Shown piece after piece: positions 8,914 through 16,815 of a DNA stretch of 64,000 bases. The notes beneath the pieces are model-generated. The model made no database searches. It was not told where the DNA came from and worked only from the letters and a program-made list of their open reading frames with translations. Positions within the stretch are counted from its first letter, which is position 1; each line of letters starts with the position of its first letter. The DNA comes from Bacteroidota bacterium. Its GTDB lineage: Bacteria; Bacteroidota; Ignavibacteria; Ignavibacteriales; Melioribacteraceae. The position numbers and the translations under genes were made by a program. Where the stretch lies: NCBI GenBank assembly GCA_023453125.1, contig JAEXUB010000272.1, positions 1 through 64,000 of the forward strand, in the 5' to 3' direction.

Positions 8914-9460
8914 GCAATGGAGTATATCGGCAATTTGGATTGTCCTTTTCTTAATCTTTAGCGGCCGGATTGAAGCTCAGAATAAAAATTACGCTGCCGG
9001 ATTAAGCGGCGGCATTTCCAATTTTGAATCCCTTTCCGCTTCGGTAACAGGTATTCACTTAAATGCATCGTTTGAATTCCCGGTCTGGTTCAGCAGGGCA
9101 TTTAATTTTAAAGCATCTCTTTTCTACATAAGAAAAACCGAATTCTTTCTGCCTGAAGATGAAAGCAATTACTACCCCTATTTTTATGGAGCATCTTTCA
9201 GCGGTATAATGCGCCAGAAAATAAATTCTCCATTTTATATTGAAGAGCATGCCGGACTAATGGTGCTTAAGAATAATTTCTTCGGCAGTATAAGCGAAAC
9301 AAACTATGGAATTACTTTCGGCGCCGCGGGAGGTATTGATTTCAGAGCTGGGAACGAAACAGGCTTCTTATTAAGCCTTGGCTACAACGGAGGCATTACA
9401 TTTAACGGAAGCACCCCTTCCTTTAATTCTTTTCTGCTGCAGGGACAATTATTCTTTTAA
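8891..9460 (+). CDS. Outer-membrane beta-barrel-like protein, unknown function
   Basis: About 189 residues from the ATG at 8891; an ATG at 8879 is also possible because a GGGAGGG site covers 8871-8877. The 8891 start places a signal peptide (RQWSISAIWIVLFLIF, ending near IEAQ) at the N-terminus. The rest is alternating Gly/aromatic beta strands ending in FLLQGQLFF, the aromatic C-terminus usual for outer-membrane barrels. It overlaps the end of the channel gene by about 20 bases and the end of pheA by 4 bases. No specific family recognised. Confidence 0.72.
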   Translation: MDLKFRIRQWSISAIWIVLFLIFSGRIEAQNKNYAAGLSGGISNFESLSASVTGIHLNASFEFPVWFSRAFNFKASLFYIRKTEFFLPEDESNYYPYFYGASFSGIMRQKINSPFYIEEHAGLMVLKNNFFGSISETNYGITFGAAGGIDFRAGNETGFLLSLGYNGGITFNGSTPSFNSFLLQGQLFF

Positions 9461-10623
9461 AGATATTTTAAGCCGGCTACAGGATAACTCCCCAGTACTT
9501 TTAAAAACAGGGTTTTCTCTTCAAGCGCATTCAATAAATTTTTAATCTTTCTGTCTCTTAAGTTCCCCTCGAAATCAATGTAGAATATTTCGTCCCACGG
9601 AGAGCCGGTAACCGGGCGGGATATAATGCGGGTGAGAGTAATGTTTCTTCTTTTAAATATTATTAATGCATCAGCCAGAGCCCCTGCCTTGTTCGGCGTA
9701 GAGATAATAATTGAAGTTTTGCACGGAACTCCAATAGGCGGTTCCGAGGGCTCTTGAGCAAGAACCAGAAATCGGGTAAAATTGCCTGTCTGGTTGGCAA
9801 TATTTCTTTTTAGAATTTTAAGACCATAAATCCTTGCGGCATCTTCTCCTGCAATTGCGCCAACCGAAGCATTTTTTTCATCCCTAATTTTCTTAAAGGA
9901 CATTGCCGTATCGGGGAAATACTCAAGAGAGCAATCCTTTAGCGAGGCTATAAAATTGCTGCATTGGGCTTCAGCCTGATAGTGGGCATAAATTTTATTA
10001 ATTCCTGAGAGAGGTACTTTTTTTATTGCCGCCAGGCAGTGATTAATTCTGTAAATTTCTTCGCCTACTATATATAGGGTTGTATTGAGAAGTAAATCGT
10101 GTACCTCATTAATCCCCCCTGATGTAGTATTCTCAATCGGAAGGAGGGCGTAATCGGCCTTCCCTTTTTCCACCGTATTAAAGACTTCATTGAACCTTTT
10201 TTTGCTTATCAGGTTCACCGATTCCCGTTTGGCATTAAAATATTTAAGCGCAGCCAGATAACTGTAAGAGCCTTCAATTCCCTGAATAGCTAGGCTTAGT
10301 GCCTCTTTAGAAACCTGTTTGGGGTAAGTACCTGAAAGGTATTTTCTCTGCAGATTAACCGAGTCTTCAATTATCTCCCTGAACAATCCGGAGATAAAAA
10401 AGACATCGAGTTTTCTCTTTTTAGCAATACCGATTATTCTGTTAATAATTTCCTTTTCTCTTTCGGCTTCTCTGGTTGGTTTTGCCCCCTTGCTTTTAAC
10501 TTTTATTATTTTCAGACTAAGTTTTCTTCTTTTGGTAATCAAGTCCAATAACCGGGTATCGAGGGAATCAATTTCCTGCCTGATACGAAGAATTTCTTTT
10601 TTTACAATTGGGTCTTTTTTCAT
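9457..10623 (-). CDS. pheA: Bifunctional chorismate mutase / prephenate dehydratase (P-protein)
   Basis: A 388-residue fusion that takes chorismate to phenylpyruvate. An AroQ chorismate mutase domain (residues about 10-95) is visible in RQEIDSLDTRLLDLITKRRKL. The prephenate dehydratase domain (about 110-290) has GIEGSYSYLAAL, LLPIENTTSGGINEV and the catalytic Thr-Arg-Phe in GNFTRFLVL. A C-terminal ACT domain (about 300-380) has NKAGALADAL for the GALV motif. The usual ESRP motif reads ISRP, so the Glu is replaced by Ile. Phenylalanine feedback may differ from E. coli. It converges on the preceding envelope gene with a 4-base overlap. Confidence 0.93.
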   Translation of the reverse strand: MKKDPIVKKEILRIRQEIDSLDTRLLDLITKRRKLSLKIIKVKSKGAKPTREAEREKEIINRIIGIAKKRKLDVFFISGLFREIIEDSVNLQRKYLSGTYPKQVSKEALSLAIQGIEGSYSYLAALKYFNAKRESVNLISKKRFNEVFNTVEKGKADYALLPIENTTSGGINEVHDLLLNTTLYIVGEEIYRINHCLAAIKKVPLSGINKIYAHYQAEAQCSNFIASLKDCSLEYFPDTAMSFKKIRDEKNASVGAIAGEDAARIYGLKILKRNIANQTGNFTRFLVLAQEPSEPPIGVPCKTSIIISTPNKAGALADALIIFKRRNITLTRIISRPVTGSPWDEIFYIDFEGNLRDRKIKNLLNALEEKTLFLKVLGSYPVAGLKYL

Positions 10624-10868
10624 TAAAGTTTAAATTGATTTTTTGTTAAAAAAAATCCCGTTTTGCCCGAAAATGAGCTAAAAAAGGGTTCTTGAAATCG
10701 ATTTCAGTCAAAATCCAGAGAATAGGTGTAAAGGTATGAAAATCCCCTTTAAAATGAAATTTGCCTATGGCACATAAAAATTTGACATCTTTTAATTATT
10801 AATTTATTTTATCAAAGGATAAAATAATCCGTTATTCCTTTTAACACTCCAAAAAATGGGAGTATTTA
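10624..10868. other. Divergent intergenic region upstream of the cytochrome island
   Basis: This 245-base AT-rich region separates pheA (minus) from the cytochrome island (plus), so it should hold both promoters. A sigma70-like promoter for the island is at 10782-10810. Just before the first start codon, arms 10846-10850 and 10859-10863 can form a 5-bp hairpin that overlaps the GGGAG ribosome-binding site. I see no strong FNR or CRP half-site palindrome and no other gene. Confidence 0.6.
10782..10810 (+). promoter_or_regulatory. Candidate sigma70-type promoter of the cytochrome island
   Basis: A perfect -35 element TTGACA at 10782-10787 is followed 17 bases later by TATTTT at 10805-10810. 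It is the only such pair in the 245-base gap and would give a leader of about 50 bases before the ATG at 10869. Many Bacteroidota use a different primary-sigma consensus, so the call is tentative. Confidence 0.45.
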
Positions 10869-11768
10869 ATGAAAAACATATCAAGAAGATCATTTATTAG
10901 AAATTCAGCATTAATTTCGGCAACTGCATTAGGAACTTCGACGACTACGAAAGCTGCAAAGGATGAACCATTATCAGAAGAGAGATTCGGAGTTCTTGTT
11001 GACACAACAGTTTGTATTGGATGCCGGAGATGCGAATGGGCCTGTAAAGAGGCTCATGGAATGGAAAATCAGCCTGTTGATTCGTACGATGACAGGTCCG
11101 TTTTTAATTCCAAAAGAAGACCCGATGCCCACGCTCTTTGTGTAGTTAATGAATACGATAATCCGGTTGATTCTTCAAGACCAACCGACATTAAGGTTCA
11201 ATGCATGCATTGCGACAAGCCTGCATGCGTTTCTGCATGTATAGTATCGGCATTTAAAAAACAGGAGAATGGTGCTGTAACATGGGACGATAGCCGCTGT
11301 ATTGGATGCCGTTACTGTATGATTGCATGTCCTTTCCAGATTCCCGCATACGATTATCATAAGGCGATTGAGCCGGAAGTTAGAAAATGCGATTTCTGCT
11401 ATGACAGGCTTAAACAGGATAAACTCCCTGCCTGTGCCGAAATTTGCCCTGCAGAAGCTCTTACGTTTGGAAAAAGAGTTGAGCTTATTGCAATTGCCAG
11501 AAATAAGATAAAATTATATCCGGAAAGATATAAGAATCACGTATTCGGCGAATCAGAAGTCGGAGGAACAAGCTGGCTTTACCTGGCTGGACAGGATTTT
11601 GAAAAAATCGGATTCCCGAAACTTGGCAAATCACCCGCCCCCGGCGTTTCGGAATCAATTCAGCATGGTTTATTTGCCTATTTCGTTCCCCCAATTGCTC
11701 TTTATGCCCTTCTTGGAGGGATAATGTGGCTCAATAAACGGAAAGAACATTCGGACAAGGAGGAATAA
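10869..11768 (+). CDS. HybA/CbcU-like periplasmic 4Fe-4S protein with Tat signal and C-terminal anchor
   Basis: A 299-residue electron-transfer protein. The N-terminus has the twin-arginine motif SRRSFIR, so the folded protein is exported by Tat. Four Cys clusters for four [4Fe-4S] centres follow: CIGCRRCEWACKEAH, CMHCDKPACVSACIV, CIGCRYCMIACPF, and CDFCYDRLKQDKLPACAEIC. A single C-terminal helix (IALYALLGGIMWL) anchors it, as in HybA. The next gene (HybB/NrfD-like) starts directly after its stop codon. Together with the following 13-haem cytochrome it matches the order of CbcU/CbcT/CbcS-like menaquinol:cytochrome oxidoreductases. It probably passes electrons between the quinol site of the membrane subunit and the cytochrome. 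Confidence 0.87.
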   Translation: MKNISRRSFIRNSALISATALGTSTTTKAAKDEPLSEERFGVLVDTTVCIGCRRCEWACKEAHGMENQPVDSYDDRSVFNSKRRPDAHALCVVNEYDNPVDSSRPTDIKVQCMHCDKPACVSACIVSAFKKQENGAVTWDDSRCIGCRYCMIACPFQIPAYDYHKAIEPEVRKCDFCYDRLKQDKLPACAEICPAEALTFGKRVELIAIARNKIKLYPERYKNHVFGESEVGGTSWLYLAGQDFEKIGFPKLGKSPAPGVSESIQHGLFAYFVPPIALYALLGGIMWLNKRKEHSDKEE

Positions 11769-13016
11769 ATGCACGATTTCATGAAACCAAAACAGATTGA
11801 GAACAAATTCCTTTCACCGGGTGTAATTGTTCTTATTGCCCTTGCAGTAAACGGACTCATATTCCTTGCCGGAAGATTTTTTTTCGGGCTTGGCGCCGTT
11901 ACCAATTTAGATAATCAGCATCCCTGGGGTATATGGATTGCTATTGATGTTGCTGTCGGTGTTGCATTAGCCGCAGGCGGGTTTACCTCTGCAGCCTTAG
12001 GGCACATTATGCATAAAGAAAACTACCACGTTATTGTACGTCCCGCTCTTCTAACTGCTATGCTTGGCTACACTTTTGTGGCTATGGGAGTTGCCGTAGA
12101 TCTCGGACGTTATTATGATATCTGGCACGTTATGCTTCCTCCAAACTGGAATGGTAACTCAGCTCTTTTTGAAGTAGGTATGTGCGTTATGATTTATGTT
12201 ACAGTACTATATATAGAATTCCTGCCGATTGTATGCGAAAGATTTATAGGAAAGGTTAACCTTCCCGGTTTTCTCTCAAGATTCAATCAAAAGGTTGAAA
12301 GACTCCTTGTTTTCCTCGATAAAGGACTCGATAAGACAATGTTTATTTTCATTATTGCAGGCGTAGTTCTTTCATGCCTTCACCAGTCCTCTCTCGGAAC
12401 TCTGATGGTTATTGCAGGTCCAAAGATGCACCCCCTCTGGCAGACACCGGTATTGCCTCTTTTATTCCTTTTATCCGCAATTGCAGTTGGTTTCCCGATG
12501 GTTATCTTCGAATCGCTCCTTGCATCCCGCTCTTTTAAGCTGAAACCGGAAATGGATGTATTATCGGGATTGGGGAATGTTATGCCGGCATTACTCGGCA
12601 TTTATCTTGCATTCAAGATTGGCGATATGGTTATTAGAGAATCGTTTGTATACCTTAATACATTTTCAACCGAAAGCGTACTTTTTGTACTCGAAATTCT
12701 GATAGGATTTGTAATCCCTCTAAGAATGTTCCTCTCCCGTAAATTATCCAAGACTCCTTACGGGCTTTTCATTGCATCCTCCCTTGTAATTCTGGGAGTG
12801 ATAATGAACAGAGTGAACAATTTTCTTATTGCATATAATCCCCCGTTTGCCGAAAAGGCCTATTATCCTTCAATCGGAGAAATTTCTGTTACAGTCGGTT
12901 TGATTGCAATTGAGATTCTTCTCTATAGAGCTTTTGTAAAGATATTCCCGATTATAAGCCTGCCTGGCGCTACCACAATCAAAGCAAAATACACTATCAG
13001 AGGTATGGCAAAATGA
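11769..13016 (+). CDS. HybB/NrfD-family integral membrane quinol subunit
   Basis: A 415-residue protein with about ten transmembrane helices. The segments HPWGIWIAIDVAVGVALAAGGF and LSCLHQSSLGTLMVIAGPK are typical of the NrfD/PsrC superfamily, and the latter of the HybB branch. These subunits bind menaquinol at the periplasmic face and carry no haem. It starts the base after the stop of the iron-sulfur gene and overlaps the cytochrome gene downstream by 4 bases. The three are therefore one tightly coupled unit and most likely one complex. Confidence 0.88.
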   Translation: MHDFMKPKQIENKFLSPGVIVLIALAVNGLIFLAGRFFFGLGAVTNLDNQHPWGIWIAIDVAVGVALAAGGFTSAALGHIMHKENYHVIVRPALLTAMLGYTFVAMGVAVDLGRYYDIWHVMLPPNWNGNSALFEVGMCVMIYVTVLYIEFLPIVCERFIGKVNLPGFLSRFNQKVERLLVFLDKGLDKTMFIFIIAGVVLSCLHQSSLGTLMVIAGPKMHPLWQTPVLPLLFLLSAIAVGFPMVIFESLLASRSFKLKPEMDVLSGLGNVMPALLGIYLAFKIGDMVIRESFVYLNTFSTESVLFVLEILIGFVIPLRMFLSRKLSKTPYGLFIASSLVILGVIMNRVNNFLIAYNPPFAEKAYYPSIGEISVTVGLIAIEILLYRAFVKIFPIISLPGATTIKAKYTIRGMAK

Positions 13017-14107
13017 GATATTTAAAAATTATATTAATAGCGATATTACTGGGGCAGATTACATACGCTCAGGATAAGAACGCCGGAACCTCCGGCTGCA
13101 AGCAATGCCACGAGACAAATATTCCAACAAAAGATAATCCCCGTCTTAAAAAATGCCCAAGGGATTTAATGGAAACCGTACACCGCTCCCCTTCCCAGGG
13201 TCCTAAAATAATAATGATGGATAATTTCAAAACCGGTCCGAATCTCTATCCGCCTGTCCGGTTCTCCCATCAGACGCACGCAGAAATGGCTGATATGTCA
13301 GGTTCATGCCAGATGTGCCATCATTATAATCCTGTTGGCCCTATTCTTCCATGCAAGGAATGCCACAGCACAGAAAGAAAGAGAAGCGATGTATCTAAAA
13401 TTGATTTGAAAGGCGCATACCATGTGCGCTGTATGAACTGCCACCGCTCATTCACCAATCAGGTTGAATGTACCACCTGCCACAAGCAGAATGAGAAGAA
13501 AATCAGTTCAGCGGCAAAGAAAACCACTCATATGGAAGTAAAACGCCCTGTAGTTCTGACCTACAATACTAACTTCAACAAAGGCAAAGTGGTTACTTTT
13601 TATCACGATGAACATGTAAGCACTTTCGGGCTTGATTGCGTTCAGTGCCACACCGACGAAGGCTGCGTAAAATGCCACAGAAAATCAACTGTACCGGCAA
13701 ATGTTAAACCGGCTTTGGAACAGAAGCACAGCAAGTGCGCAAAATGCCACTCGGTTAAAGATAACTGCAGTATGTGCCACAGCGATCAGAAGAAAGGGCC
13801 TTTCGATCACAAAGCCAGAACCGGATGGGAATTAAACAAGTTTCACGTTAAGCTCTCCTGTTCAAAATGCCATACTGAAAAAAATAAGTTTACAAAACTT
13901 AACAACGAATGCTCAAGCTGCCACGCTAAATGGACTGCCGAGACATTCGATCATAAAATTACCGGCCTTCAGTTAGACGAAACTCACGCACCTAATGAAT
14001 GCGATGTTTGCCATACTGAAAAGAATTTCAAAAAACCGGTATGTACTAATTGTCACGAAAATTATAACTATCCCGATAAAAAACCGGGCAAACTGATTAA
14101 AAAATAG
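13013..14107 (+). CDS. 13-haem c-type cytochrome of the HybAB-like complex
   Basis: A 364-residue exported protein with a signal peptide ending near ITYAQ and 13 CxxCH motifs, starting with CKQCH and ending with CTNCH near residue 345. Many motifs come in close pairs (CQMCH/CKECH, CMNCH/CTTCH, CVQCH/CVKCH, CAKCH/CSMCH), with free His residues between (RFSHQTHAEM, FYHDEHV, FDHK) to act as distal ligands. This arrangement is that of class III / c7-type multihaem cytochromes. No C-terminal membrane anchor, so it is periplasmic or held by the complex. ATGA overlap with the HybB-like gene and a 6-base gap to the haem-sensing kinase gene. Confidence 0.88.
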   Translation: MRYLKIILIAILLGQITYAQDKNAGTSGCKQCHETNIPTKDNPRLKKCPRDLMETVHRSPSQGPKIIMMDNFKTGPNLYPPVRFSHQTHAEMADMSGSCQMCHHYNPVGPILPCKECHSTERKRSDVSKIDLKGAYHVRCMNCHRSFTNQVECTTCHKQNEKKISSAAKKTTHMEVKRPVVLTYNTNFNKGKVVTFYHDEHVSTFGLDCVQCHTDEGCVKCHRKSTVPANVKPALEQKHSKCAKCHSVKDNCSMCHSDQKKGPFDHKARTGWELNKFHVKLSCSKCHTEKNKFTKLNNECSSCHAKWTAETFDHKITGLQLDETHAPNECDVCHTEKNFKKPVCTNCHENYNYPDKKPGKLIKK

Positions 14108-14113
14108 AGACTC

Positions 14114-15985
14114 ATGTTTAAGAAGGTTGGTTTCAAGCTCATATTTGTCGTAAGTATTACTACACTGCTCATTATCAGCGTGTATTCCTACTTTAATATC
14201 CGTTCGCAGACAAACATGCTGCTGAGCGAAGTAGACAGGCATGCAAACCAGCTGAGCGAGGCCGTTAAAAACGGTACCCGCTACGATATGCTTTTTAATC
14301 AGAGAGAACGGATTCATCAGATAATTAATACTATCGGCCGCGGTTCCGACATAAAAGCTGTCCGGATTCTTAATAAAGAAGGAGTGGTTATGTACTCTTC
14401 GGACAGTACATTTGTAGGACAAATGGTAAATAAAAGAGCCGAAGCCTGTTATGCGTGCCATGCTGCCGATAAGCCTCTTGAGAGAATTTCAATTGAAGAA
14501 AGAACCCGTATCTTCCGGATTCATCCTGATTCCGGAAGAGTTTACGGGATTATTAATCCCATTTATAATGAACCTTCCTGCTGGACTGCCGACTGCCATG
14601 CGCATCCAAAAAGTGCAACGGTTCTTGGGGTTCTGGATGTTACAATGTCGCTCGAGCAGGTTGATGGGGAAATTCTTGAAAGCGAGATTACCGAATTAAT
14701 TTTCGCTATTATCTCGGTGGTTTCTATAGGAATTATTATCGGCGTTTTTGTTAAGAAATGGGTTGATAAACCGGTTAAGGAACTTGTACACGGGACAAAT
14801 AGAGTTGCTTCCGGAGAATTAAACTATACAATTAAGCACACGGGTAAAGACGAACTTGGAGTGCTTGCCAATTCTTTCAATAACATGACAAAAAAGCTGA
14901 ACGAAATGAGGCTGCAGTTATTCCAGAGCGAGAAACTAGCTTCTATTGGCCAGCTTGCAGCCGGTGTTGCTCACGAAATTAATAATCCTCTTACAGGTGT
15001 TCTTACATACAGCAGTTTTCTTCTTAAAAGGACCAAAGACAATCCTGAAATTCAGGAAGACCTGAATGTAATTGTAAGGGAAACAAAGAGAAGCCGCGAA
15101 ATTGTTAAGAGTCTTCTCGATTTTTCGAGGCAGTCTACTCCTAAAATGAGTCCGGCAGATTTAAATGAGATAATCAACAAGGCAGAAGCTGTAGTTCTGA
15201 ATAAGCTTAAACTTAATAATATTGTTCTTGTAAAAGATTTTGATGCCGCTCTTCCGCAGATTACTGTGGACGCAAACCAGATTCAGCAGGTTATTATTAA
15301 TTTCCTCGTTAATGCCACCGATGCTATCGGTCCTAAAGGAGGGAAAATTACAATAAAAACTACTGAGATTGAACTCTCTCCAAAAGGTATTACTCAGATT
15401 AAGAGAGCTGAATGCCCGAACGGACATAATCTGATTGATGACGACCACCGTATTGACGGCAAGCCTTCAATTAAATTAAAAGTCCAGTATGGATCCAATA
15501 TAGGTTTTATCCATTTAGATCCGATGTACGGGCTCGGAAAGAATCATTTTGGTATTCCCGTCCCCAAGAATAAGACAATTCACATCGGGTGCCCGGAATG
15601 CGATGTTACGATGATAAACAAAACTGAGAAGTGCGACAAATGCGGTTCCGAGATTTATGAAGTGAATATTCCGGGGCAGGGATTGCTTCTGGGGTGCGCG
15701 AGAGTAAACTGCAACTGGCAGAGATGGGATTATATCGATAAAGCAGGAAAGAAAAGATTCGCTGAATTGTCTATTGCCGATACCGGATGCGGTATTGATC
15801 CTGAAAACATTAATAAGATATTTGACCCCTTCTTTTCTACTAAAGGGCAAAAAGGAACCGGTCTCGGTTTATCAGTCAATTGGGGCATTATTGATAATCA
15901 TGGCGGCTCTATTGCTGTTATAAGCAAAGTCGGCGAAGGAACAATGTTCAAAATAAGGCTCCCGCTGGAGCAGAAAAGTGTTTAG
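14114..15985 (+). CDS. c-haem-sensing histidine kinase with a Cys-rich insert in its ATPase domain
   Basis: A 623-residue kinase. A first helix (residues about 7-24) and a second (about 193-215) flank a periplasmic sensor with one CYACH (112-116) and one CX4CH motif (CWTADCH, 156-162), both candidates for covalent haem. HAMP follows at about 213-265. The phosphoacceptor is His287 in GVAHEINNPLTGVL. The ATPase N box is QQVIINFLVNATDAI. G1 (ADTGCGID) and G2 (GTGLGLSVNWGII) come only after an insert of about 125 residues (about 420-548). The insert holds CPNGH, CPEC, CDKC and CARVNC, as in zinc ribbons. Such an insert is abnormal for this domain. Two regulator genes follow at 2 and 21 bases. Confidence 0.9.
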   Translation: MFKKVGFKLIFVVSITTLLIISVYSYFNIRSQTNMLLSEVDRHANQLSEAVKNGTRYDMLFNQRERIHQIINTIGRGSDIKAVRILNKEGVVMYSSDSTFVGQMVNKRAEACYACHAADKPLERISIEERTRIFRIHPDSGRVYGIINPIYNEPSCWTADCHAHPKSATVLGVLDVTMSLEQVDGEILESEITELIFAIISVVSIGIIIGVFVKKWVDKPVKELVHGTNRVASGELNYTIKHTGKDELGVLANSFNNMTKKLNEMRLQLFQSEKLASIGQLAAGVAHEINNPLTGVLTYSSFLLKRTKDNPEIQEDLNVIVRETKRSREIVKSLLDFSRQSTPKMSPADLNEIINKAEAVVLNKLKLNNIVLVKDFDAALPQITVDANQIQQVIINFLVNATDAIGPKGGKITIKTTEIELSPKGITQIKRAECPNGHNLIDDDHRIDGKPSIKLKVQYGSNIGFIHLDPMYGLGKNHFGIPVPKNKTIHIGCPECDVTMINKTEKCDKCGSEIYEVNIPGQGLLLGCARVNCNWQRWDYIDKAGKKRFAELSIADTGCGIDPENINKIFDPFFSTKGQKGTGLGLSVNWGIIDNHGGSIAVISKVGEGTMFKIRLPLEQKSV

Positions 15986-15987
15986 GC

Positions 15988-16794
15988 ATGGCAGAAAAAG
16001 AGATAAAAGATATACTGGTTATTGATGACGAGCAGGTTATACTCGATTCTATAATCAAGATCGGGAAACTGGAAGGATTAAAAGTTGACCCGGCAGATAA
16101 CGGAAAAAACGCATTGGATTTTCTTGAGCATTCCGAATACAGGCTTATCATAAGCGATATTATGATGCCCGTTATGGATGGTTTTGCCCTGCTTGAGGAA
16201 CTTTCGGCAAGAAACCTTTATATTCCCGTTATTATGACTACCGGATATTCTACAATTGAGAATGCAATTAATTCCTTGTACAAAGGGGCAATCGATTTTA
16301 TTCCCAAGCCCTTCTCAATTGAGGAAATTTCCTCTGTTGTTGCACGCGGTCTTAAATATTACGAAGTAACAAAAAACCGGACATCTCCCCTGAATGACGG
16401 CGATGCTTCAGGCTTTGTACCCTGCCCTGCTAAATATTACAGGATCGGGTATTCAAGCTGGGTCTATTACGCAGGCAAAAAAAGCGTTGTGGTAGGAGTT
16501 ACCGATTTATTTAATAAAACCATTGACACAATAAGAAAAATTGATTTAATTGAGACCGGCGGACAGATATCACAGGCCGGATTGGCTTTAAAAATAGAAA
16601 CAGAAAACGACCTGGTTCATCAGATTTATTCTCCCGTAAGCGGGAAGATTCTCTCATATAACGAGAAAGTCCTTTCGGATTTTTCTCTTATTGAAAAGGA
16701 TCCCTATTTTGAAGGGTGGATTTATCAGATTGAACCGGACGATTTTGAGAATGAAATTAAAAACTTAATTCCAAGCAGTACAGACAGAGTTTAA
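15988..16794 (+). CDS. Response regulator with GcvH-like output domain (no lipoyl lysine)
   Basis: A 268-residue soluble protein. The receiver domain (residues 1-125) has DDEQ, the phospho-acceptor Asp57 in IISDIMMP, Thr in IMTTGYS and Lys in IPKPF. A C-terminal domain (about 138-262) follows the layout of glycine cleavage H protein: YSSWVYYAGKKSVVVGVTDLFNK, then SPVSGKILSYNEKV and DPYFEGWIYQIEPDDFE. At the place of the lipoylated lysine, eight residues before the Pro of SPVSG, this protein has Asp208, so it cannot be lipoylated there. There is no DNA-binding or enzymatic output domain. It sits 2 bases after the kinase and is its probable partner. The biological output is unknown. Confidence 0.88.
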   Translation: MAEKEIKDILVIDDEQVILDSIIKIGKLEGLKVDPADNGKNALDFLEHSEYRLIISDIMMPVMDGFALLEELSARNLYIPVIMTTGYSTIENAINSLYKGAIDFIPKPFSIEEISSVVARGLKYYEVTKNRTSPLNDGDASGFVPCPAKYYRIGYSSWVYYAGKKSVVVGVTDLFNKTIDTIRKIDLIETGGQISQAGLALKIETENDLVHQIYSPVSGKILSYNEKVLSDFSLIEKDPYFEGWIYQIEPDDFENEIKNLIPSSTDRV

Positions 16795-16815
16795 TTTAGA
16801 AGGAGAATAATAGTT

